Positions 9,044 through 16,669 of a DNA stretch of 33,536 nt are shown one piece after another. This DNA comes from an uncultured Burkholderiales bacterium (GTDB taxonomy: Bacteria > Pseudomonadota > Gammaproteobacteria > Burkholderiales > Burkholderiaceae_C). The notes beneath the pieces are model-generated. The model was not told where the DNA came from. It did no database searches and saw only the letters and a program-made list of their open reading frames with translations. Location of the stretch: assembly GCA_903916355.1 (NCBI GenBank), contig CAIWWN010000259.1:1-33536 (forward strand), given 5' to 3'. A program made the position numbers and the translations under genes. How positions within the stretch are numbered: position 1 is the stretch's first letter; each line of letters opens with the position of its first letter.

Positions 9044-10531
9044 ATGATTGACGCAACCAGTTGGATGGCGATCTATCCTGAAGTGCTGCTGCTGGTCATG
9101 GCCTGCGTGATTGCGCTGGCCGACCTGTTTGTGACTTGCCCGAAACGCACGACCACCTATGTGTTGACCTTGGCGACATTGGGCATCGTTGCCTTGCTGC
9201 ACGCCATGCAGGCCGATGCTGGCGACACCCTTTATGGCTTTGGCCGTTTGGTGGTCAGCGATCCCATGGGCCACTGGCTCAAGTGCTTCTCCGCCATCGC
9301 GGTGATGATCACCTTGGTCTACTCACGCCCTTACGCCGGTGACCGTGACATGCTGCGCGGCGGTGAGATGTTCACCCTGTCCATGTTCGCCCTGCTCGGC
9401 ATGAGTGTGATGATTTCCGGTCAAAACTTCTTGGTCTTGTATTTGGGTCTGGAATTGCTGACCTTGTCCAGCTACGCCCTGGTCGCTTTGCGCCGTGACA
9501 ACGCCAACGCCACCGAAGCGGCCATGAAGTACTTTGTGCTCGGCGCCATGGCTTCGGGCTTTTTGCTCTACGGCATCTCCATGATGTATGGCGCAACCGG
9601 CAGCTTGGACCTGAGCGCGATTTTCAAAGCGATAGCTTCGGGCCAGATCAAGCAGCAAGTCTTGGTCTTTGGTTTGGTGTTCATCGTGGCCGGTTTGGCC
9701 TTCAAGCTCGGTGTGGTGCCTTTTCACATGTGGATTCCTGACGTCTACCAAGGCGCGCCCACTGCGGCCACTTTGATGATTGCCGGCGCCCCCAAATTGG
9801 CCGCCTTTGCGTTGGTGATTCGTGTGCTGGTCGAAGGCTTGCTGCCCTTGGCCGTGGACTGGCAACAAATGCTGGCCTTGCTGGCTGTGGCTTCATTGCT
9901 GGTGGGTAACTTTGCGGCCATTGCGCAAACCAACCTCAAACGCATGCTGGCCTATTCGACCATTGCGCAAATGGGTTTTGTGTTGATCGGTTTGATCGCT
10001 GGCGTGGTGAGCGGTAACGCCGATCACGCTGCCAACGCCTACAGCTCGGCCATGTTCTATGTGATTGGTTACGTGCTGACCACCTTGGCCAGTTTCGGCA
10101 TCATCATGTTGCTGGCGCGCCAAGGTTTTGAAAGCGAAGACATCACCGACCTGGCCGGTCTGAACCATCGCAGCCCCTTGTACGCTGGCGTGATGGCCAT
10201 TTGCATGTTCTCCTTGGCGGGCATTCCCCCTTTGGTGGGTTTCTACGCCAAGCTGTCGGTCTTGCAAGCGCTGATTGCATCGGGTCAAGCTTATGCCATT
10301 TCACTGGCTGTTTTTGCCGTGATCATGTCGCTGATCGGTGCTTTCTATTACCTTCGCGTGGTCAAAGTCATGTACTTTGACGAGCCGGTCACTGCCACCA
10401 CCGTCGCTGCGGCGGCCGATGTGCGTGTGGTCTTGTCGCTCAATGGTTTGTTGGTCCTGGTGTTGGGCATTGTGCCCGGTGCCTTGATGACCCTGTGCGC
10501 TCGGGCCATTGCCCAAATGTTGGCCAATTGA
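9044..10531 (+). CDS. nuoN: NADH-quinone oxidoreductase subunit N
   Basis: NuoN (495 aa) is the antiporter-like subunit nearest to NuoK in the complex I membrane arm. Seen are [19 protein letters not shown], the amphipathic [17 protein letters not shown], and [16 protein letters not shown]. It is preceded by GAGAGAAAACAC just before the ATG. This is the last classical nuo gene. Its stop (TGA, 10529-10531) overlaps a TTG that I take as the start of the DUF2818 gene, so the transcript very probably continues. Confidence 0.97.
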   Translation: MIDATSWMAIYPEVLLLVMACVIALADLFVTCPKRTTTYVLTLATLGIVALLHAMQADAGDTLYGFGRLVVSDPMGHWLKCFSAIAVMITLVYSRPYAGDRDMLRGGEMFTLSMFALLGMSVMISGQNFLVLYLGLELLTLSSYALVALRRDNANATEAAMKYFVLGAMASGFLLYGISMMYGATGSLDLSAIFKAIASGQIKQQVLVFGLVFIVAGLAFKLGVVPFHMWIPDVYQGAPTAATLMIAGAPKLAAFALVIRVLVEGLLPLAVDWQQMLALLAVASLLVGNFAAIAQTNLKRMLAYSTIAQMGFVLIGLIAGVVSGNADHAANAYSSAMFYVIGYVLTTLASFGIIMLLARQGFESEDITDLAGLNHRSPLYAGVMAICMFSLAGIPPLVGFYAKLSVLQALIASGQAYAISLAVFAVIMSLIGAFYYLRVVKVMYFDEPVTATTVAAAADVRVVLSLNGLLVLVLGIVPGALMTLCARAIAQMLAN

Positions 10532-10830
10532 CCCCCCTACTCTCAACTTATGGCGTGATTGCCCTGGCCTTGCTGGCCGCCAACGCGCCCTTCATCAGCC
10601 AGCGCTTGGCTGTCCTGGGCCCGCGTCCTGAGCGCAAGTCTTTGGGGCTGCGCCTGATCGAATTGATCGTGGCATATTTCTTGGTCGGGACTGTGGCCTT
10701 GGCTCTGGAAAACAACTTGGGTCAGATCGCACCCCAAGGCTGGGAGTTTTACGCGGTGACGGGCACGATGTTCATCACCCTGGCGTTTCCCGGTTTTGTC
10801 TATCGCTACCTGCTCAAACACCGCGACTGA
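10528..10830 (+). CDS. DUF2818 family small membrane protein
   Basis: This 100-residue protein has about three hydrophobic helices: [35 protein letters not shown], and a C-terminal segment with [16 protein letters not shown]. It matches the DUF2818 family as I remember it, which follows nuoN in Burkholderiales; the function is not known. The frame extends upstream to an ATG-like start at 10495 inside nuoN, but that would add residues in an out-of-frame overlap. TTG at 10528, forming TTGA with the nuoN stop, gives the usual family N-terminus. Position and coupling suggest a role in complex I assembly or the membrane arm; that is inference only. Confidence 0.8.
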   Translation: MTPLLSTYGVIALALLAANAPFISQRLAVLGPRPERKSLGLRLIELIVAYFLVGTVALALENNLGQIAPQGWEFYAVTGTMFITLAFPGFVYRYLLKHRD

Positions 10831-10878
10831 CGCGGTGTGGTTGCTCAGGCCGTGTTTCCCCAGCTGACTCCTCCTGTC

Positions 10879-11514
10879 ATGACTGTCAAACCCATCGTAC
10901 CCGTGGTGACTGAAGCTGATCGCCACTTGGTCGAAGTGCGTGAGGCGGGTGAAGAAATCCTGCACGGCCACTTTTTACATGCCTTTCGCGACACGGTGCG
11001 CATGCCCGATGACCGCACCGCGAGCCGCGAATATGTGGTGCATCCCGGCGCGGTGATGGTGATCCCTTTGCTCACGCTGGCCGATGGCCGTATGCAGTTG
11101 GTGATGGAACGTCAGTACCGTTACCCCGTGGGGCAAGTGATGGTCGAGTTCCCTGCTGGCAAGATCGATCCGGGCGAATCCCCTTGGCTATGCGCTCAGC
11201 GTGAGTTGCGCGAAGAAACCGGTTACACCGCCAGCGAATGGGCCAGGGCAGGTGTCACGCATCCGGGGATCAGTTACTCCACCGAAAGCATCGAGATCTG
11301 GTTTGCCAGAGGACTCACGGCCGGTCCTCGCGCCTTGGACGCGGGGGAGTTTTTGGACGTGATCACCGTCAGCCCTGAGGACTTGATGCAGTGGTGCATG
11401 AACGGTGGGGTGACCGATGCCAAAACCCTGGCTGGTGCGCTGTGGTTGCAAAATACCCATGGCCCCAAGGCTTCCTGGCCCTTGGTTTGGCAAGCGGCGG
11501 GAGTCAGCGCATGA
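10879..11514 (+). CDS. NUDIX hydrolase, ADP-ribose pyrophosphatase-like
   Basis: This cytoplasmic NUDIX protein (211 aa) probably hydrolyses nucleoside diphosphate sugars such as ADP-ribose. The NUDIX box is complete: G-KIDPG-E, seven residues, then RELREETGY. The preceding strand segment VMERQYRYPVGQVMVEFPAGK is typical of NudF/ADPRase-type enzymes. The start could also be GTG 10837, 14 codons upstream; ATG 10879 (MTVKPIVPVV) is preferred by family resemblance, though neither has a clear Shine-Dalgarno. It overlaps the next gene by ATGA and sits 48 bases after the DUF2818 gene, so it is likely co-transcribed with nuo. The exact substrate cannot be read from sequence. Confidence 0.88.
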   Translation: MTVKPIVPVVTEADRHLVEVREAGEEILHGHFLHAFRDTVRMPDDRTASREYVVHPGAVMVIPLLTLADGRMQLVMERQYRYPVGQVMVEFPAGKIDPGESPWLCAQRELREETGYTASEWARAGVTHPGISYSTESIEIWFARGLTAGPRALDAGEFLDVITVSPEDLMQWCMNGGVTDAKTLAGALWLQNTHGPKASWPLVWQAAGVSA

Positions 11515-12026
11515 AGGTGTTGGATCTGCAATGCGGCCAAGCCCATGGCTTTGAGGGCTGGTTTGGCTCCGAAGAGGACTACCAGTCGCAACGTGCGCGA
11601 GGTTTGGTGTCGTGCCCGCTGTGTGGCGATGCACAGATCGTCAAGCTGCCTTCGGCGCCGCGTTTGAATCTAGGGGCGACTGCGCCAGCACCAAGCCCCG
11701 CGGCGGCGGAGCCGTCCTCAGGTGGCGCCGCACCGGGCTTGGCGCCGGTCACTCTGCCCGCACAGGCCCATTCCAACGAGCCTGCTCACTTGACCCTGCA
11801 GCACATGCAAGCGGCCTTGATGCACGCGGTGCGGCATGTGATGGCCCATACCGAAGACGTGGGAACGCAATTCGCCGACGAAGCGCGCAAGATGCATTAC
11901 GGGGAGGCCCAGGAGCGAGGCATTCGCGGGCAAGTGACCCGCGAAGAAACCGAAGCCTTGCTCGATGAAGGCATTGAAGTGCTGGCGCTGCCCATGCTCG
12001 AAAGCCTCAAAGGCCCTCTGCAATAA
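11511..12026 (+). CDS. DUF1178 family zinc-ribbon-like protein
   Basis: This 171-residue protein begins MKVLDLQCGQAHGFEGWF and has C8 and H12 plus C35 and C38 (SCPLCGD), a plausible Cys/His metal site as in other DUF1178 proteins. The middle, about residues 58-90, is an Ala/Pro/Ser-rich linker (APAPSPAAAEPSSGG). The C-terminal half is helical and charged, ending EVLALPMLESLKGPLQ. No enzymatic function is known for the family. The start overlaps the NUDIX stop (ATGA). It is the last gene of the run starting with nuoF; the next gene, 16 bases away, is on the other strand. Confidence 0.88.
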   Translation: MKVLDLQCGQAHGFEGWFGSEEDYQSQRARGLVSCPLCGDAQIVKLPSAPRLNLGATAPAPSPAAAEPSSGGAAPGLAPVTLPAQAHSNEPAHLTLQHMQAALMHAVRHVMAHTEDVGTQFADEARKMHYGEAQERGIRGQVTREETEALLDEGIEVLALPMLESLKGPLQ

Positions 12027-12042
12027 CAGGCGCCAGGATTCT

Positions 12043-12186
12043 TTACAGTGGCTTTTTGCCGCGAGGAATCACGGTGGTGGTCTGGGTCGGACGCACGGGT
12101 TCACCACCGCTCGGTGGTTTCGGTGCCGAGGTGTCCTTTTTAGGCTTCTTCGACTCTTTGTTCGTTTTTTGTTGACCTTTGGCCAT
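12043..12186 (-). CDS. Small Lys/Pro-rich basic protein (47 aa)
   Basis: Reading the minus strand from ATG at 12186 gives 47 residues beginning MAKGQQKTNKESKKPKKDTS and ending TTTVIPRGKKPL. It has 11 lysines, no cysteine, and no hydrophobic segment, so it is probably a disordered cytoplasmic protein that may bind nucleic acid; that is inference. An AAAGGTGA Shine-Dalgarno lies 5-6 bases before the ATG. I recall similar MAKGQQ...NKE.KKPKK small proteins in Burkholderiales genomes, of unknown function. It converges on the DUF1178 gene (16-base gap) and diverges from arfB (82-base gap). Its short length makes it easy to miss. Confidence 0.75.
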   Translation of the reverse strand: MAKGQQKTNKESKKPKKDTSAPKPPSGGEPVRPTQTTTVIPRGKKPL

Positions 12187-12214
12187 GTCATCACCTTTGC
12201 TTGTTGAGGCTAGC

Positions 12215-12245
12215 AGTGTACGCTGGGCCTTGCGTGTCTGTTCAA
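12215..12245 (-). promoter_or_regulatory. Possible promoter of the 47-aa protein gene
   Basis: On the minus strand a TTGAAC hexamer (12240-12245) and a TACACT hexamer (12215-12220) are separated by 19 bases. They resemble sigma-70 -35 and -10 boxes, though the spacer is two bases longer than ideal. A start about 7 bases after the -10 would leave a leader of roughly 20 bases containing the AAAGGTGA site. Confidence 0.3.
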
Positions 12246-12268
12246 TTCATTAACTATCTTTTTATCCT

Positions 12269-12676
12269 GTGGTCACTGCGCTTGTCATTGCTGAATCCGA
12301 GGTCGAAGTCACGGCCATTCGTGCGCAAGGTCCTGGGGGGCAGAACGTCAACAAGGTCTCCAGCGCAATTCAATTGCGCTTCGATATTCCCGGCTCGTCT
12401 TTGCCTGAGCCGGTCAAAGAGCGATTGTTGGCTTTGCGTGACAGTCGGATCACCCAGGATGGGGTGCTGATCCTGAAGGCGCAACGCTACCGCACCCAAG
12501 ACATGAACCGCATGGACGCGTTTTCGCGCTTGCATGAACTGGTCAACAGTGTCGCTGTGCCACCTAAAAAGCGCAAACCCACCAAGCCCAGCTATGGCTC
12601 GGTGCAAAAGCGTTTGCAAAGCAAAACCAAACGCTCCGACTTGAAAACCAGCCGCGGCAGCAAAGGCATGGACTGA
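12269..12676 (+). CDS. arfB: Alternative ribosome-rescue factor, ArfB-like peptidyl-tRNA hydrolase
   Basis: This 135-residue protein is a codon-independent release factor that frees peptides from ribosomes stalled without a stop codon. The catalytic GGQ motif is at residues 23-25 in RAQGPGGQNVNKVSSAIQL. The C-terminal tail (about residues 100-135: KKRKPTKPSYGSVQKRL and more) is strongly basic, as expected for the part that enters the empty mRNA channel. The length fits ArfB (YaeJ). The only fitting start is GTG 12269. No Shine-Dalgarno is visible, and a TATCTT box lies 8 bases upstream, so a leaderless transcript is possible. It stands alone between a minus-strand small gene and a 400-base gap. 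Confidence 0.92.
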   Translation: MVTALVIAESEVEVTAIRAQGPGGQNVNKVSSAIQLRFDIPGSSLPEPVKERLLALRDSRITQDGVLILKAQRYRTQDMNRMDAFSRLHELVNSVAVPPKKRKPTKPSYGSVQKRLQSKTKRSDLKTSRGSKGMD

Positions 12677-13018
12677 GGTGCCTATGGGGCCAGCCGAACT
12701 GCCTGTTCATTGAGCAATGCCCGCCAAGGCCCTGAAAATGAGGCTTGGCAGGCTTGTCCCCGGGGTTATGCACAGGCTCACCCACAATCGGTGGGGGTAA
12801 GCTGAAATCGGATGTTCAGCTGGGGCTAGCTGAAAAGCCCATGACGAGATTTCCGGATCCATTCAATGACTTTTGGGATGAGGGCATTCGCTTCGTGCCC
12901 GACGATCACTTCGATTCAAGATGGCGACTCTGTTCTCGTACCTCTTTGAAAGCGAAAGTCGTGGGCGTGTCAGCCAGGCTTAAAGCGACAGTTTGAAAAT
13001 GAGAAAAAAGAGGATGGC
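12677..13018. other. Gene-poor stretch with no recognisable gene
   Basis: No convincing gene is seen between arfB and the operator-like repeats before iclR. A plus-strand open frame at 12745-12996 (83 codons) contains FPDPFNDFWDEGIRFVPDD but has no good ribosome site and I do not recognise the product; it could be a remnant. Small structures are present: CCCAC-AATCG-GTGGG at 12781-12795, AGCTGAAA repeated near 12800 and 12830, and a single TTATGCACA at 12766-12774. Confidence 0.5.
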
Positions 13019-13037
13019 ATTCCCACAACATGGGAAT
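13019..13037. promoter_or_regulatory. Inverted repeat upstream of iclR, candidate operator 1
   Basis: ATTCCCA-CAACA-TGGGAAT is a perfect inverted repeat with 7-base arms and a 5-base centre, 41 bases before the iclR start codon. Palindromes of this size are typical of IclR-family binding sites. The right half-site TGGGAAT starts exactly 20 bases before a similar half-site TGGGCAA of the second repeat, so both would lie on the same face of the helix. Confidence 0.55.
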
Positions 13038-13049
13038 AAATCCTTGGAT

Positions 13050-13079
13050 ATGGGCAATTTACTTCGATAATTTGCCCAT
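13050..13079. promoter_or_regulatory. Inverted repeat covering iclR promoter and start, candidate operator 2
   Basis: ATGGGCAA (13050-13057) and TTGCCCAT (13072-13079) are perfect 8-base inverted arms. The right arm ends within the iclR ATG. Between them lies GATAAT (13066-13071), a good -10 box. A protein bound here would cover the promoter and start codon, which suggests autorepression by the IclR-type regulator. Confidence 0.55.
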
Positions 13080-13080
13080 G
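13066..13080 (+). promoter_or_regulatory. -10 box of iclR, possible leaderless start
   Basis: GATAAT at 13066-13071 is followed by exactly 6 bases and then ATG at 13078. A transcript starting at the usual distance from the -10 would begin at or next to the start codon. There is no Shine-Dalgarno before the ATG. The -35 candidate TTGGAT (13044-13049, 16-base spacer) is weak. Confidence 0.4.
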
Positions 13081-13815
13081 TTGAACCGTGATTCTGTACC
13101 TGTTGCGAGCGCTGAAAGAGTGTTGCAAGTGCTGGCCGTGCTGGCGCAGGGAGGGCGGATGCTGAGCGCGCAGGATTTGATGGCGCAGACAGGTTTACCT
13201 CGCAGTACCTTGTATCGCCAACTTGCCCACTTAAAGCACTGGGGTTTTGTGGTCGAAAGCGAAGGAGGCTATGCGCCCGGGCCACTCAGTCTGCAACTCG
13301 CCCTGGGTTTTGACTTGTCTTCGCATCTGGTTCGACTGGCGCGCCCAGGCCTATTGGCTTTGGCGCGCCAGTCGCACGAAAGCGTGGGCCTGATCGTCGC
13401 CTCGAATGACAGTGCTGTCTGCCTGGATATGGTCGAGAGCGAAATGTCGCTACGTTGCTCGTTTGAGAAAGGCCGTAGTGTGCCGCTGCGCGCGGGTGCA
13501 TCGGCCAAGTGCTTGCTGGCTCATCTTCCAGAGGCACGCCGCCATGCGCTGCTTCTCGCGCGGCACTCCGACACTGAAAAACGACAAATTGACGAAGATG
13601 AACTCGCTGCCATCCGCAGGTCCGGTTACGCCATAAGCTCAGGGGAAGTCGATGCCGGCGTCTGGGGGGTCAGCGTTCCTTTGTTTGGCGTCGCACGGCA
13701 GGCTGTCGGCGCTATGACACTGATGGCGCCCATCGTACGAGCCCAGGGTCAAGAATCTGCGCTGACTGAGATGGCCGTGGTGGCCGCAGCACGCATTTCA
13801 CGTGGGCTTTCTTAG
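13078..13815 (+). CDS. IclR-family transcriptional regulator
   Basis: This 245-residue regulator has an N-terminal winged helix-turn-helix (about residues 11-60; AQDLMAQTGLPRSTLYRQLAHL) and a C-terminal IclR effector-binding domain (GLIVASNDSAVCLDMV, VPLRAGASAKCLLAHLP, GEVDAGVWGVSVPLF). The frame is open to an ATG at 13030, but those residues would be encoded by the repeat region, so ATG 13078 is preferred. It heads the ABC transporter-hutDFG unit on the same strand, with 47 bases to the binding-protein gene, and two inverted repeats lie at its own start. It probably controls itself and the genes downstream, with a histidine breakdown intermediate as a likely effector (inference). Known hut operons more often use HutC (GntR family). 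Confidence 0.92.
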   Translation: MLNRDSVPVASAERVLQVLAVLAQGGRMLSAQDLMAQTGLPRSTLYRQLAHLKHWGFVVESEGGYAPGPLSLQLALGFDLSSHLVRLARPGLLALARQSHESVGLIVASNDSAVCLDMVESEMSLRCSFEKGRSVPLRAGASAKCLLAHLPEARRHALLLARHSDTEKRQIDEDELAAIRRSGYAISSGEVDAGVWGVSVPLFGVARQAVGAMTLMAPIVRAQGQESALTEMAVVAAARISRGLS

Positions 13816-13862
13816 CCCTTTTTCTTCACCACTTAAGCATCTATAACCCACTGGAGATCACC

Positions 13863-14606
13863 ATGAACCTTCGCCGTCACGTGATATTGACTGTCTTGTC
13901 AGTCTTTGTATTTGGCTCTGAATTTGTACACGCCCAGAGTAACGTCTTGCGTGTGGGCACCGACGCCACCTTCCCACCCATGGAGTTTGTCGACAATGGA
14001 AAGCGAACCGGTTTTGACATCGAGCTGACCGAAGCTTTGGCGAAGGCCATGGGCAAACAGGTCGAGTGGGTGGACATTGACTTCAAGGGCCTGATTCCGG
14101 GCCTTATCTCCAAACGCTTTGACATGGCGGTGTCGGCAATCTATATCACCGATGAACGCAAGAAGGTGGTTGACTTCTCTGATTCGTATTACGCCGGTGG
14201 TCTGGTGGTGATGGTCAAGGACAACAACACGTCCATCAAAAAGTTGGCAGACATCGACGGCAAAAAAGTATCGGTGCAGGTCGGCACGAAATCGGTGAGT
14301 TACCTTACCGAGAAGTTTCCCAAGGTGCAACGTGTGGAGGTTGAGAAGAATCAGGAGATGTTCAACTTAGTGGATATCGGCCGTGCCGATGCGGCCGTCA
14401 CCGGGAAGCCCGCCGCTTACCAGTACGTGCGCACACGCCCAGGCCTGCGGGTATTGGATGATCAATTGACGGTTGAGGAATATGGCATGGCGTTGCGAAA
14501 GGATTCCCCTGATCTCACCAATGCATTGAATGCGGCCTTGAGTAAGCTCAAAGCCGATGGAACCTATGCCGCCATTGTCAAGAAGTGGTTTAGCGGCTCC
14601 AAGTAA
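13863..14606 (+). CDS. Polar amino acid ABC transporter, periplasmic binding protein
   Basis: This 247-residue protein is an extracytoplasmic family 3 solute-binding protein. An N-terminal signal peptide (residues 1-24, cleavage after VHAQ or nearby) is followed by LRVGTDATFPPMEFVDNGKRTGFDIELTEALA, typical of HisJ/ArtJ/GlnH-type proteins. The ligand contacts expected in this family are in AVSAIYITDERKKVVDFSDSYY. A Shine-Dalgarno TGGAG lies 7 bases before the ATG. It is followed by permease and ATPase genes and then hutDFG, so the ligand may be histidine, urocanate or formiminoglutamate; sequence alone does not decide. Confidence 0.93.
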   Translation: MNLRRHVILTVLSVFVFGSEFVHAQSNVLRVGTDATFPPMEFVDNGKRTGFDIELTEALAKAMGKQVEWVDIDFKGLIPGLISKRFDMAVSAIYITDERKKVVDFSDSYYAGGLVVMVKDNNTSIKKLADIDGKKVSVQVGTKSVSYLTEKFPKVQRVEVEKNQEMFNLVDIGRADAAVTGKPAAYQYVRTRPGLRVLDDQLTVEEYGMALRKDSPDLTNALNAALSKLKADGTYAAIVKKWFSGSK

Positions 14607-14627
14607 GGTCAAAGAAAAGACTGCCCA

Positions 14628-15299
14628 ATGATGGAACTTGATTTTTCTCCGGTTGGGTCTGGCTGGCCCCAGCTTCTGGAAGGCGCGCTGGTGACGATAG
14701 AGATCACCTCTATTTCATTGGTGCTAGGCTGCGCGCTTGGCCTTGTGGTGGGCATCGGCCGCCTGAATCCAGCGCGCCGTCTGGTCTACGGTTTGTGCAC
14801 GGCTTATGTGGCCGCGATTCGCGGCACGCCGTTGCTGGTGCAGTTGTTCATTCTGTTTTTTGGCCTGCCACAGTTCGGCATCCTGCTGCCGGCCTTTGTT
14901 TGCGGAGTATTGGGTCTTGGCGTTTACTCTGGCGCCTATGTGTCCGAGATCGTCAGGGGCGCCATCCAGTCCGTTGACCGAGGCCAGATGGAAGCGGCCC
15001 GCTCGATTGGCCTGTCCTCGTCGCAAGCCATGCACAGTGTGATCCTGCCCCAGGCATTAGTGCGCATGATTCCCCCCTTAGGTAACGAGTTCATCGCGCT
15101 CATCAAGAACTCGGCGCTGGTGTCCCTGCTGACCATACACGACCTCATGCATGAAGGTCAGAAAATCATCAGCGTGTCCTACCGTTCACTGGAAGTCTAC
15201 TTGGCCATTGCGGTGTTGTACTTCGTACTGACAGGGCTCACCACACTGGCACTGCGAAAATTGGAGCAACACCTCAAAGCTGGGGGAATGGTGCAATGA
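14628..15299 (+). CDS. Polar amino acid ABC transporter, permease
   Basis: This 223-residue inner-membrane protein belongs to the HisM/GlnP family of permeases. It has about five helices, and the EAA loop is clear: [25 protein letters not shown]. The motif [20 protein letters not shown] is also characteristic. There is only one permease gene, so it probably forms a homodimer, unlike the HisQ/HisM pair. The second codon is also ATG, so the start may be 14631. It overlaps the ATPase gene by 4 bases (ATGA). Confidence 0.94.
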   Translation: MMELDFSPVGSGWPQLLEGALVTIEITSISLVLGCALGLVVGIGRLNPARRLVYGLCTAYVAAIRGTPLLVQLFILFFGLPQFGILLPAFVCGVLGLGVYSGAYVSEIVRGAIQSVDRGQMEAARSIGLSSSQAMHSVILPQALVRMIPPLGNEFIALIKNSALVSLLTIHDLMHEGQKIISVSYRSLEVYLAIAVLYFVLTGLTTLALRKLEQHLKAGGMVQ

Positions 15300-16072
15300 C
15301 AATCACACAACCAGACATTGCCGCCATGATCCGTATTCGAGGCCTGCGCAAATCATTTGGCGAACATGTGGTGCTCAATGGCATCGACTTCGACGTGATG
15401 CCATCCCAAGTGGTCGTGATCATTGGCCCCAGCGGCTCGGGAAAGAGCACTTTCTTGCGTTGCTGCAACGGACTCGAGCAAGCTGAAGGCGGCCTAGTGG
15501 AGATCTGTGGCCAGACTTTGGTGAATGAGGGGCGTATGCTGCCCGACGCCAAGCTGAACGCCCTGCGTGAGGAGGTCGGCATGGTATTTCAGTCCTTCAA
15601 CCTGTTCCCCCATTTGTCAGTTCGCGACAACATCACGCTGGGGCCACGCAAACTGCGTGGTCTGAGTCCTGCGCAGGCGCAGACCGAGGCGGATGCACTG
15701 CTTCACAAGGTCGGTTTGACCCACAAGGCCGATGCCATGCCGGCCAGCCTTTCTGGTGGACAAAAGCAACGCGTAGCGATAGCCAGAGCGCTGGCCATGA
15801 AGCCGCGAGTGATGCTTTTTGACGAGCCAACCTCTGCCCTCGACCCTGAGCTGGTTGGGGAGGTGCTTCAGGTCATGAAGTTGCTGGCCAGCGAGGGCAT
15901 GACGATGATGGTTGTGACCCATGAGATGGGCTTTGCCAAAGAGGTGGCGGACGTGGTCGTGGTCATGGATGGCGGCGGCATCATCGAATCCGGTTCACCT
16001 CAGACCATCTTTACCAAGCCTCAGCAGGCGCGCACACGCGAGTTCCTGCAGGCGGTACTGTCGCGGGCTTGA
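15296..16072 (+). CDS. Polar amino acid ABC transporter, ATP-binding protein
   Basis: This 258-residue ATPase powers the transporter from the cytoplasmic side. Walker [10 protein letters not shown] is at residues 44-52, the Q-loop at VFQ97-99, the signature LSGGQ at 152-156, and Walker B VMLFDE at 172-177, followed by the switch histidine in VVTHEMGFA. It is of the GlnQ/HisP type. The start overlaps the permease stop (ATGA) and hutD begins directly after its stop, so transport and catabolic genes are tightly linked. Confidence 0.96.
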   Translation: MTITQPDIAAMIRIRGLRKSFGEHVVLNGIDFDVMPSQVVVIIGPSGSGKSTFLRCCNGLEQAEGGLVEICGQTLVNEGRMLPDAKLNALREEVGMVFQSFNLFPHLSVRDNITLGPRKLRGLSPAQAQTEADALLHKVGLTHKADAMPASLSGGQKQRVAIARALAMKPRVMLFDEPTSALDPELVGEVLQVMKLLASEGMTMMVVTHEMGFAKEVADVVVVMDGGGIIESGSPQTIFTKPQQARTREFLQAVLSRA

Positions 16073-16669
16073 GTGTCGATGGTGGTGCACAAATTTGAGG
16101 TGTCTGGACTTGTGGCTGCGCCGTGGAAAAACGGGGGCGGAACCACGCGAGAGATCGCAGGCTATCCGCTAGGAGCCGGCCTGGACGCCTTTGACTGGCG
16201 GATCAGCATTGCACACATCTCAAGAAACGGACCGTTCTCGGCCTTTCCAGGGGTGGACCGGGTGATAACGTTGCTCGATGGCGCAGGGGTGCATCTGCGG
16301 ACCACCGACGGCGCCCTGGATCACCGACTGAACAGACCACTTGCGCCGTTCAGCTTTGCCGGCGAAGCACCTTTGGTGGGTGAGTTGCTGGATGGTGACT
16401 GCCATGACTTTAACGTGATGACGCGGCGTGACCGTTGCCGTGCCCGGGTTGCCGTGCTGCGTGAACGCGCTACATGGACGGGAACTGGTCCGGGGCTCTT
16501 GATGGCGGTTCATGGGCCGTGGCGTGCAGTGGCGGGTGACGGCAGTGTGCACACCCTGTTGGCGCAACACGGCCTGTGGTGGGACGAAGCATCGACCGCT
16601 TGGCAGCTTGAAAATTTAGAATCTGCCTCTGCCCTTTTGGCTGTACAAATCGACTTTGTCTCCGCATGA
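16073..16669 (+). CDS. hutD: HutD family protein
   Basis: HutD (198 aa) is a cupin-like protein of unresolved function found with histidine utilisation genes. The family N-terminus APWKNGGGTTREIAGYP is clear, followed by FDWRISIAHISRNGPFSAFPGVDR and HDFNVMTRR. GTG 16073 follows the ATPase stop without a gap; ATG 16079, two codons in, is equally possible. The stop overlaps hutF (ATGA). In Pseudomonas, HutD has been proposed to limit or tune flux through the pathway; here it is kept although hutH, hutU and hutI are absent from the window. Confidence 0.93.
   Translation: MSMVVHKFEVSGLVAAPWKNGGGTTREIAGYPLGAGLDAFDWRISIAHISRNGPFSAFPGVDRVITLLDGAGVHLRTTDGALDHRLNRPLAPFSFAGEAPLVGELLDGDCHDFNVMTRRDRCRARVAVLRERATWTGTGPGLLMAVHGPWRAVAGDGSVHTLLAQHGLWWDEASTAWQLENLESASALLAVQIDFVSA

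Noticed and set aside
12766-12774. TTATGCACA, a match to the DnaA-box consensus TTATNCACA
   Set aside because: It is a single copy with no cluster of boxes, AT-rich unwinding region or dnaA/dnaN/gidA neighbours, so an origin is not supported.
12745-12996. 83-codon open frame in the gap before iclR
   Set aside because: It has no good ribosome site and no recognisable domain, and composition changes along it. It may be a decayed fragment, so it is not called as a gene.
13030-13077. Longer start for the IclR gene at ATG 13030
   Set aside because: The added residues would be encoded by the inverted repeats and promoter region and do not match family N-termini.
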